Assembly (NCBI GenBank): GCA_030248195.1
Contig: JASAND010021507.1
Coordinates: 1 to 64,000, forward strand
Length of the DNA stretch: 64,000 nucleotides
Direction of reading: 5' to 3'
Source of the DNA: Trissonchulus latispiculum
Taxonomy: Eukaryota; Nematoda; Enoplea; Enoplida; Ironidae
Shown here: one piece after another, positions 55,645-64,000 of the stretch
Numbering within the stretch: the stretch's first letter is position 1
How the letters are laid out: the number at the start of each line of letters is the position of its first letter
The notes under the pieces: model-generated
Database searches by the model: none
The model's input: the letters and a program-made list of their open reading frames with translations, nothing else
What the model was told of the DNA's origin: nothing
Made by a program: the position numbers and the translations under genes

Positions 55645-55878
55645 ATGCTGTGGGATAGTCCTGGACTGCACTCCGTTTGCCTGATCCTGATTGTGACTCA
55701 ACTCGTTGCGGTTGCGGGGACTTCTCCGAGAGAGCGACCGCGACGCCAGTCCCCCGTCTGTCCGCCTCTGATCTGCTCCTCCGGGCGACAGAAACTGTGG
55801 GCCCTCTGGCGGCAGAATCCTCGGTATGCGGACATTCCCGACCAGTTGTCCAATCTCAAACGATACATCATGGGATAA
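55645..55878 (+). CDS. Putative small secreted peptide precursor (77 aa)
   Basis: Starts with a signal-peptide-like segment (hydrophobic LHSVCLILIVTQLVAVAG, cleavage after about residue 25). RPRR then offers a dibasic cleavage before Gln, which could cyclise. A short Cys-P-P-L-I-Cys pair and a Gly-Arg amidation-type site follow. The C-terminal part, NPRYADIPDQLSNLKRYIMG, ends in Gly before the stop, as amidated peptides do, and has a helix reminiscent of NPY/NPF peptides. Codons are GC-rich at third positions, unlike the AT-rich surroundings. No family is claimed; the minus-strand frame over it is a shadow. Chance ORF remains possible. Confidence 0.4.
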   Translation: MLWDSPGLHSVCLILIVTQLVAVAGTSPRERPRRQSPVCPPLICSSGRQKLWALWRQNPRYADIPDQLSNLKRYIMG

Positions 55879-55884
55879 TGACAA

Positions 55885-56350
55885 TTTCCTTCCGATATCA
55901 GTGCTAGTTTAATATAAAATGAAATGAAATGATAAATGATAAATGATAAATCCGGAAACGAGCTTTGTGAATATCATAACATTACTGTAGTGTAACAGGC
56001 CGTAACTGATTCTTCAGTAAAACACGTTGACCTTCTACTTTCTGTCATTAACGGAACACGAAAACGTTCAAAATGTTAGCATTCCATTAACATTCAGTTG
56101 ACCAAAAATTAACAAATCCATTTCCCACATTTTTAACCGATTTCACGAAAACCGAAAGAGCAGCACTAATTATATGAATAGCAATCTTCAACAGTATACA
56201 GTATGTAGGTCAATTCCGGGTAGATTTCACTTTGCCTAGATTGTAGAAGCAAATTTCAATTGGCAGCAAAGCATTTGCTGTTCCAAATGCAGGTGATAAC
56301 TGAAGAGGAATTGCCGGACATGCATTAGGAGCAGGACGAGAGTACTGAAA
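55885..56350. other. Intergenic, nothing recognised
   Basis: Contains a few AAATGATAAATGATAAATGATAAAT repeat units near 55922-55951, given here as the AATGATAA unit; otherwise featureless. Confidence 0.35.
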
Positions 56351-57500
56351 TGGAATAAGAGTATAAAACTCTTACACTATCATGTAACTAGCGACATGCA
56401 CTGAACTGCACTGAACATGCATGCAGCAACTCATGCACTGAACAACTTTAGAGTTTCAAACCGAGGTCCCAAGTTGGCAAATCGAGCATGCCTACCACGT
56501 TCAGTATATGATGTCGAACCCAAACAGACAAATCTGCCGGATCTAGCATAAAATTAGTTTAGAAAATTAATTATAAAGTTTGATGTCTAAGCACTCATAG
56601 AAATTACACTTCAATTATGTTCTTATTGCATAACACCATTTGTCATTTTTGACATTTAAATGGAATTTGTTCTCTGTGCTAGCATTTTGCTATCTGGCGC
56701 AAATTTCAAGGCATTTGTCTATCTGGCAATTTTACGTTATGCCAGATAGACAAATGCCTTGAAATTTACGCCAGATAACTATCTGGCAAGCCAGATAAGT
56801 ATACTTTATAGCACGGCTCTGCGTGCATTCAGAGATTTATACGCACGCCGTGCGGGAAGCTCCGAGTGTGTGGCACGAGTGCGCGAAGCGCACGAGTGCC
56901 ACGCACGAGGGTTTCCCGTGCGACGCTGCATTAATCTCTGAATGCAAGCAATGTCGTGTTGTAAAGTACTTATACAACGAAACAAGCTACAAATGAAGCT
57001 TGCCACTAAACGAATGAAACTTGATTCTCTGATGCTGCAGCTGAGAGCATAAAATCAAGCAATTTTAAAGATCATCTGGCAGTTAATTGCCGAGGCTGGG
57101 AGGCCTTTTTTTGGTGTGCAGCTGAGCTGTCTAGGTTGGAGCTCAGCTGCACACACACACTGCTGCGCTATGCATTTCTCTGCATGGCGCAGCAAATTAG
57201 TTTTGGTCCAGGCCTCCCAGCGTGCACCGTGCGAATAAGTAACTTATCCGCACGGTGCACGATACAGAAAAGCAACAAAGCTCTCTGTAGCGTGCACTCA
57301 GCTATATATACGCACGCAATTAACATAGGAAAAGAGAGAGTGAGTTGTATAATCAAATATAGATGCTTGAATCTTATTCTGCTATCTGGCATGCCAGATA
57401 AATCTGGCAAAAATTTTATGTCAGATAGCTATCTGGTAAATTTGTCAATTTCGCTTCGACATATTACATGATAGTGCAAGACTGAAACTCTTATTCTATT
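56351..57500. mobile_element. Hairpin-array element with terminal inverted repeats
   Basis: The left end GGAATAAGAGT...CTTACACTATCATGTAA pairs with the right end TTACATGATAGTGCAAG...CTCTTATTC. Between them at least five separate hairpins follow one another: about 56690-56780 (CTATCTGGC arms), 56826-56942 (GCATTCAGAGAT arms), 57118-57152 (GCAGCTGAGCT), 57158-57192 (TGCTGCGC) and 57219-57261 (GTGCACCGTGCG). CTATCTGG motifs recur at both ends. No ORF with a domain. Probably a non-autonomous foldback transposon, or several nested ones. Confidence 0.65.
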
Positions 57501-57621
57501 ATGTACACACTCTTGAATACCAAAGAGACAAAAAGCTTGCGATGGCCTCCACGCGAGGTCAGCGAATTACTGACCTGTGCAATGTCAGAAACAAAATGGT
57601 CATTGAAAATTCAGACTCAAG

Positions 57622-58281
57622 TTGGAGCCCCGGATCTTTTCCACAATCCCCCCCCCCCTCAAAACAAAGTGGTTGGATTGGGGTTATTGGATGATCCAAA
57701 TGCGTTCATACTTTGGTAGGGTGGTATATACCTGAGGCTCAGTGATTTCAAAAACGTGAAAAATTTCAAATTTTTAAAAAATTTTAAAATTTTTAAAATT
57801 TCAAAATTTTAACATTTTTTAAAATTTTCCGGTATTATCGATGATGCTGAGTATTTTCCCTTCTTGCACCAACATTTGAAAATGCTTCCTGCGATCTCTA
57901 CAGCGGATCTAACTGCAAAGATCAAAGGAAATTGCCGCTCAAACTGGGAACACGATTACTGTTGTATACAGGCGGCGTTTTCCTTTGATCTTTACAGTTA
58001 GAACCGCTGTAGATATCGCAGGAAGCATTTTCAGATGTTGGTGCAAGAAGGGAAAATATTCAGCATCATCGATTCTACCGAAAAATTTTAAAAAATTTCA
58101 AAATTTTAAAATTTTAAAAAATTTTAAATTTTTAAAAAATTTGAAATTTTTTACATTTTTGAAATCACTGAGCCTCAGGTAGCACCCTACCAAAATATGA
58201 ACGTATCTGGATCACCCAATAACCTCCAATCCAACCAGTTTGTTTTGAGGGGGGGATTGTGTAAAAGATCCGGAGCCCCGA
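57622..58281. mobile_element. Long near-perfect palindrome (foldback MITE)
   Basis: Two arms of about 320 bp meet near 57945-57965. Arm landmarks: CGGATCTTTT-CACAATCCCC, CAAAGTATGAACG-type sequence, CTGAGGCTCA, ATCGATGATGCTGA and CCTGCGAT-TCTACAGCGG, all present in both orientations. The arms include long TTTAAAATTT runs. No coding sequence. Confidence 0.8.
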
Positions 58282-58512
58282 CCTTCAAATTAGCGCTTCA
58301 GGCGAAATGTTCGCGTCCTTTTTTAAGTACAAAGTACACTGTGAAAGGAGGAAATCAGGATTGACAGATGTGAAGAAAAGTGTCCAGGAGGGGGGTCCAA
58401 CCGTCAAGCTTAGGATCTTGAGTAGAGCGCCCTACTACAGTGCCGGACGGAGAGACTAGATTATTATATCAACCTTTCAAACCGGCTCACATTTAACACC
58501 AAAACTTAACCG
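58282..58512. other. Spacer downstream of the broken GPCR
   Basis: No feature seen. Confidence 0.3.
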
Positions 58513-59474
58513 TCAGTACAGCGGCGGACCTTCTAGCCGTTGAGAGAGAGCTTCTTTGCGAAAATCCTTCAGGAGGCAAATGTAGATGATGATGTTGATG
58601 CCGGAGCTCAGACCGGAGAGATAGAATGTGGGGAGGAGGCACCGGTAGAAGTTGGTCTCTCCGATCAGGTTCCAGCTGTAGAGGCCGACCAGGATGTGCG
58701 GAATCAGAAAGCAGACGGCTGAGCTGAGACAAACGGCGAGGACCGCGTAGAAGCGACGCAACTCCCCCCTCCAGTTGAAGTGGCGCAGGAGAGCGTGCTG
58801 TCTCCGGCGACGCGGATACATGGTCATTGTGCTCACATTCAGGACAATGAAGGCAATCGTTGTCAGCATCAGAAGTATGTTGGTGAACTGACTGAAGATG
58901 AGTCCCCAAGCGTGGACCACTCGACAGATCGGTTCCACAGTAATGCGTCCACGACTTGTGGACAGTACTGGCATCAGCAGGCACGAGATCGCAACGGACA
59001 CAAACCAGCACAGTTGCTACAGACCTTTGAAACGCCGTCTGTCCACTTCTCCGAACACCAGAGCGCTTTCAGGACAGCTATAAACCGCTGACATGACAGT
59101 ATCAGCATGGTAAGACTCGGCAACTGTAGTCCAACGACATACAGTAACGAGAATGGTTTTAGGGCACAGGCTAATGGAGATAGTCCACGGTAGACACCAG
59201 GCGGGTAGTGACTCAGTCGATAAATTGCACTCCACAGATGGCCCAAGCCGAAACTGAGATCACCCACTGCCAAAACTAAGTACAGTAGATAGGTTCTTCG
59301 AAGCTGCTCTTTGTTTAGAATCAGCGAAATCAGCAGAACGTTGGCCGTCAGCGAAAACAGTGCAGTAACTATGAAACCGATGTAGTGATTAAGTTCTATA
59401 TAGGACTCTGTGTAGTTGAAATACCAAAAATGATTGGTGCATACAGCAACGCAATTAGACATGGCTCTAAACAT
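58513..59474 (-). pseudogene. Broken class-A GPCR (single exon)
   Basis: From ATG 59474 the minus strand encodes TM1 (GFIVTALFSLTANVLLISLIL), TM2 with the conserved LAVGD, TM3 and SCQRFIAVLK. The frame then shifts near 59075, and in the continuing frame a TAG interrupts at 59017-59019. TM4 to TM7 continue to 58513, with the last helix SSGINIIIYICLLKDFR. It resembles nematode-type and other orphan rhodopsin-like receptors and is not close to the 5-10 kb pair. One frameshift and one stop make it a probable recent pseudogene, or two sequence errors in a real gene. Confidence 0.65.
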
Positions 59475-61587
59475 GATAAAGAATTTGTGATGCTTAGAAA
59501 ATCAAAATCCAGGTTTTGCGCAAAATTTAGTTTTATTCCAGCAAACTCTATGAGAGGAAAACTTTTCCACCATCTCCGATCTTTGATTCCTAAAGCTCAA
59601 AGTCTTTCCTATTCCATCAGAATGGAATGTATTCCATACGAGAAAATTTATTTCCAATATCCTATCAGCAGTATCAATATTTCTTACAGAGAACCAAAAC
59701 TGTCAAACTCTACAACCTAAACTTTGCAAATCCGATTTAGAATGCTTAGCCAATTTCTTTAATTGCTTCCATAAATTAAATTAATCCTATAGCTGTTGCT
59801 TTCTGCTTCTGCTTCTGCTGCACATTGCTAGAGTTCTATAAATAGAAATTAAGCATAACATTGTAACAGGATTGAATTAACTAATGGCAGTTTCCCCGTA
59901 TTAAGGGCTTTTAAACACAAGTATAATGCTGTAGTACCAAGGATACGTAAAAGATACAACAACATACAAGCGTAGATCTCTACCAACTGTTTGTGATACA
60001 CCTTCTGCAGACTGATGGTGCTAACCTTTTACAGATTTTCCGTAAAACATTTCCCCCAAAAAATGTCAATGAAATTTGCCCCCCGGAAATATTCAACCAA
60101 GGGAGACTCAATGGGAAAAATCGCACCGTTACAATGGCTGACTTCCTCAAATCAGTAACCAGTGCACACATTTCGCGGTCGAGTGTACACCAAGTTGATT
60201 ACCTCGATATGAACAGTTTCAGAAAATAGAAAAATAGGTAATAGAGAATCAAGTGAAAAATTAAGTTTTCACAGTTAGCGCCCACGACAATGCCTTGCTC
60301 TGCTGTCCTAAATGTATCGACATTTTCAGAGCAGCACATTTCATTTGGAAAGATGAATTGAAATTTCATTTGAAGATGAAAGTGCAATCAGATATGTCAA
60401 GCCGGAGTAACGGTGCAAATCTTCGTCCGTGCAAATCTTCCTCCCGGAAGTTTAGCACCAACGTTCAACGTTCGTGAAGTTAGCAACACCTGATCTGAAA
60501 GTTTTGGGTACTAATTAAGAATGACTCAAACAATTCTACTTTTTATTTTTGTTGCTTTTTATAGCTGAATCGACGTCATTCGTCCTCAAACCTGTCGTTT
60601 TTATAGTTTTAATTCATAAAATTAAATTGATTGTAATAAGACTTAAACTGCCTTGAATCAATGAATGGAATTCCTCAAATTCAACAAATGCAGTAAATCG
60701 AAATAATCAGTAGCTTGCTTTTGAAATTACCGAAACCTGGTTAGAATCAATTGAGCGATATCCCTCTCTACCTCTTTGGGGGATAAAGCTCAATTTGGTG
60801 CATTTGTAAATCATAGACGTGTTGGGTTTATCAAATCAGGTTGTTGCTGGCTTAAAGGAGTTTTCACAGTTCTAAAAATGAAAAACAAACTTTTAAAGAT
60901 ATTTTAAATTTAAGCTGGAGGCGAAACGTCAACAAAAAGCTGTTTGGTTATCGATTTTGTTAGATCATATAATTCTAGGAGCACGCGTAATTTGACGCAC
61001 AATACCAGCGCGGTGATTGAACCCATATTTGAGTACTGTTTAAATGTTTATACGCGAAGCCTGTGCAGTGATTGGTTAGCTCAAGCCATGACGAAACATT
61101 TATTTGGTGACATTTTTGTAAGTCAGAATTGTGCAAAATCCTACTTCATTCAACTTTGAAAATTTCTAGAAAGTCGCTCAGCTAAAGCAAAAACACAGAA
61201 TAGCACAAGCACCTTGTTCCCTGTACCTTGCTCGATATTAAAACTACCTAAAGTCTGACACAAAAATGTGTGTACTAAAATCTGTAAGTCCTCCAGTGAA
61301 GTCAATATACGTCGTAAGCCCATAAAACCATATATTTTCGGAATCCTTGCAGCGAGACAAACATTTTTATAAAATTTAAAATTTTTTAACATTTCTAAAA
61401 TTTTAAAATATCGGTTTTTCTGGGAATTTTTTCGGACCGTTCAAGCTATCCAGCTCATTCTTTCAGAAAAATTTTCCCGTCCCAAGACGCATCGATTGGC
61501 ACAACAACGAAAACATTCGGTTGACAAATAAGCATTTTATTCTAAAATTTCGTTTTTCTATTTCCTTGTTTGCTTGCTTTGATGTTT
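59475..61587. other. Intergenic, no gene recognised
   Basis: Only short unsupported frames. A small CTTCTG repeat lies at about 59803-59820. Confidence 0.35.
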
Positions 61588-62201
61588 GCCGCTTTTTGCA
61601 ACTTTGACTGGTTATTACTCGCGACTCGCTTAACGGAAAATTTTTTCGATTAGATTTTCAGGACTGCCTATGCGCCCGCTTTCACCTGTTACATGTGGTA
61701 TTTCAAATTTTGAAAGTAGATTTTTTGAAAAATACCACTTTTTGACCAAAAATTTCGGCAAAGCAGAAGTGAGTAAAAATAACATAATCATAAAATTCAA
61801 GCTGAGCTGAATCCAACGATATAAGGCTTTTGTTGCTACTTTACACTGCTGCAGTCAATCACAGCGGCAATATCAAAGAGAGCCAAAAACCAGCGGAAAT
61901 AAGCGATATTGTTTGAAAATTCGTTGCTGGCGCAAAATAAGTCTTAGCAACAAAAGCTTTATATCGTTGGATTCAGCTCAGCTTGAATTTTATGATTATG
62001 TTATTTTTAGTCACTTCTGTTAAATGTGTTTTGCCGAAATACTTGGTCAAAAAGTGGTATTTTTCAAACTCTACTTTCAAAATTTCAAATACCACATACA
62101 TCAGGTGAAGTGGGCGCCTAGGCGGCCCTGAAAATCTAATCGAAAAAATCTTCCGTTGAGCGAATCGCGAGTAATAACCAGTCAAAGTTGCAAAAAGCGG
62201 C
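61588..62201. mobile_element. Foldback palindrome with about 245-bp arms
   Basis: GCCGCTTTTTGCAACTTTGAC at the left reappears inverted at 62181-62201. GGTTATTACTCGCGA, GATTAGATTTTCAGG, AAGTGGTATTTTTCAAA and CAAGCTGAGCTGAATCCAACG also occur in both orientations. A unique centre of about 120 bp (61836-61955) separates the arms. No coding capacity. Confidence 0.75.
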
Positions 62202-62860
62202 AAAAGTAGTATAGTGTGCACGTTTCGACCAACACTCCGGGAGGGAAAATCGGGCGCAAAGTCTTTGGCCGCGTCCCCTCTTGGGAATCCGTCAAGGTCA
62301 TTTTAAATAAATTGTCCCCTGGGGTTTCGAGTTTTAAAGTCTTGTTCCAACCACCTGTTCTCCAATTTTTACCTTTTTGACGGGGTTCCTTGACGATCCA
62401 ATAATTGATGAAATTCTGACCAAGCAAATAGAGTATGAGGCAAAGTATTCCACTGAAGAAGCCCCCAAACGAGCCATAGAAAAGAACTCTAATTTGAGCA
62501 CTTTGGTACTACCTGAGAAAATGGTGGACTAATTTGACGAACAGGATGAGGAAGAATAAGTGGAATTATCAGGTAGTGTGAAGTACGCTCAGTGTATACT
62601 CGGTGTTAGCTCGGAGTAGGTTTGGAATGACTCAGGGACTAAAATTCAGATAGGTTGAAGCTTAAGGCAAGGCATGAAAGGACAGGGCTAGACTATAAAA
62701 TATAAGGGAACAGTATGCTCGGAATAAAGTAGGAGTGACCCAGAGCTTCGGTGGGTTGAATAAAAAGTTAAGAAAGATGTAGGATTGGAAATAGCAAAAT
62801 TTATGCAAACAGTCAATGTAAACTGCAAGCCAAGCAACTATTAGCTAACTCAAAAAGCTA
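62202..62860. other. Upstream region of the zinc-finger gene
   Basis: No gene recognised. Short tandem-like stretches of GGAATGACTC/GGAGTGACCC occur at 62625-62735. Confidence 0.35.
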
Positions 62861-62895
62861 TATAAAGGGGTGAATTCTTGGTAGAGCGTCAGTTT
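62861..62895 (+). promoter_or_regulatory. TATA box and initiator of the zinc-finger gene
   Basis: TATAAAGGGG starts at 62861, and the arthropod-type initiator TCAGTT has its A at 62891, 30 bases downstream. That is the normal TATA-to-start spacing. The ATG is 61 bases further on. Confidence 0.7.
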
Positions 62896-62951
62896 GACTT
62901 GTTCTGTCGTAGAGGAGGGTCGGTTCTAATAAGCTCTCTAATATCTTAAGA

Positions 62952-63761
62952 ATGGCGAATTTTCTGTGCGATGTATGTGGGGAAACTTTTACCCGCAAAT
63001 ATGATCTTAACCGGCATACAAAAGCGAAGCATGAGCAGGAAAAGTTCATATGTGAGAAGTGTGGGAAAAGCTATCCTAGGAAAGACGCAAAAGCTAATCA
63101 CGTGTGTAAACCGGTTACCACTAATCAGACTAGTTCACTTCCCCAAGAGCCTCAAGAATATCCCTGCACACGTTGTAATAGCAAATTTAAAACTAAGAAG
63201 GGATTAGATGGCCACATTCGGTGTCATGAAAGTTCCGATAGAATACTTATGCAAAGAAAGTGCCCGTGGTTGCTCTTACCTAAGGAATACCCAACTGAAC
63301 CACCTGCAAACTTTTTGGAGACCCTACCTGAGCCGATTAGAAATGTCTACATTCGAAATTGGGGAAACATTAGGACAAAATTTAAACTCGGGCCGGGTAT
63401 CTATTCAACCTACAACTTTCGTTTGGAAGACGCTAGGGAATCTAACCTTAAGAAGCTCCTCTACACAGTTTTCAATGCTCAATTCTACTCTATCAAAATT
63501 AATTTCTCGTTTGATTTCATTCTTCAAAATGTTTTGGACCATGAGTTGGCTTTCTATTATCCTTCAAATAAAAACCACTACTTAGAAGAACCTGAATTTA
63601 TTGGAAATAGGGAAGGCTTGGATGAACTTAATCTAGAGTTTGATAGGATGGATGTACTGGGGTGGGCCCGGCTGCAGAGACCTACCACAAAATGGATGGT
63701 TGCAGGGGTTACCAGTATTTGTTTCTTTGTATATAGATTGACTGGGTATACTATGCACTAG
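62952..63761 (+). CDS. C2H2 zinc-finger protein with a conserved C-terminal domain (269 aa)
   Basis: The N-terminus has three zinc-finger units: CDVCGETFTRKYDLNRH (residues 6-28, C-x2-C-x12-H-x4-H), a degenerate CEKCGKSY...NHVC (34-52), and CTRCNSKFKTKKGLDGH (about 71-91). Residues 105-269 form a separate domain with YIRNWGNIRTKF, FNAQFYSIKINFSFDFIL and a late RPTTKWMVAGVTSI. I associate this layout with ORFs of large DNA mobile elements and their viral relatives, but I cannot confirm it without a search. Single exon, close to a strong promoter. It may therefore be a gene of a mobile element extending past the window rather than a host gene. Confidence 0.6.
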   Translation: MANFLCDVCGETFTRKYDLNRHTKAKHEQEKFICEKCGKSYPRKDAKANHVCKPVTTNQTSSLPQEPQEYPCTRCNSKFKTKKGLDGHIRCHESSDRILMQRKCPWLLLPKEYPTEPPANFLETLPEPIRNVYIRNWGNIRTKFKLGPGIYSTYNFRLEDARESNLKKLLYTVFNAQFYSIKINFSFDFILQNVLDHELAFYYPSNKNHYLEEPEFIGNREGLDELNLEFDRMDVLGWARLQRPTTKWMVAGVTSICFFVYRLTGYTMH

Positions 63762-63804
63762 AAAAATTATAAAACAACAAAAACATTAGCTGGTGATGGA
63801 CCGG

Positions 63805-63960
63805 ATTTAGGTAGGTAGATAAGTTAAGTAGTTAGGATAGGATTAGGTTAGGTAGGTAGGTACGTAGGTGAGTATAGGTATGTAAGTGGTTAGGTACGCA
63901 GGAAGTAGGTAGCTTTGGTAGGTAGGTAGGAAGTAAGTTAGTTAGGTAGGTAGATAGTCC
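63805..63960. repeat. Degenerate (GGTA)n repeat
   Basis: GTAGGTAGG-like units with frequent AAG and TTAGG variants. It is not a uniform telomeric array. Confidence 0.75.
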
Positions 63961-64000
63961 GGTAATGGGCCGACGCCGGGTCCCAAGCCCCGGGGGAAGA

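Noticed and set aside
63805..63960. Telomeric repeat
   Set aside because: TTAGG occurs only sporadically among GGTA units and does not form a regular array.

Overview
This is nuclear DNA of an invertebrate animal, probably a protostome; I cannot name the species. Signs of this are class-A GPCR genes with introns, TATA/initiator core promoters, a tRNA-derived SINE, long microsatellites, many foldback and MITE elements, and LTR retroelements. Host genes are sparse. Most of the window is mobile or repeat DNA.

Layout. 1-3.1 kb is non-coding and holds a perfect six-unit heat-shock element. 3.1-10.2 kb is a small minus-strand cluster of related orphan GPCRs: a two-exon gene (exons 7403-7627 and 4974-5825), the large exon of a paralogue (9271-10152), and a truncated relic at 3121-3175 left by a tandem duplication. 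11.2-16.2 kb has a 455-bp CA microsatellite abutting a 395-bp LTR, a primer site and a broken gag region. 16.6-21.1 kb is nested repeats: GC-cluster elements, a TTA-flanked MITE and a 2.8-kb element with 8-bp target duplications. 21.1-26.3 kb is non-coding repeat-rich DNA.

26361-45946 is the centrepiece, a 19.6-kb LTR retroelement with LTRs of about 2.1 kb. It carries gag, then one 2807-codon ORF that fuses an envelope-like glycoprotein, two tandem retropepsin domains, reverse transcriptase, RNase H, integrase and a C-terminal OTU-type cysteine protease. After that come three tandem paralogous accessory genes, all with the same Cys pattern C-x2-C-x46-C-x4-C. Gag and Env-Pol lie in one frame separated by a single TAA. 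Env placed before Pol, the OTU domain and the tandem zinc-ribbon-like genes together are unlike any retroelement layout I know. The LTRs have diverged unevenly and no matching target duplication is seen, although the long ORFs are intact.

46-64 kb is mainly foldback elements: a palindrome split by a nested MITE at 50.2-51.8, a hairpin array at 56.4-57.5, and palindromes at 57.6-58.3 and 61.6-62.2. Among them are a possible secreted peptide gene (55645-55878), a broken GPCR (58513-59474) and a C2H2 zinc-finger gene with a clear TATA/initiator promoter (62952-63761).

All calls come from reading the sequence. No database search or alignment program was run.
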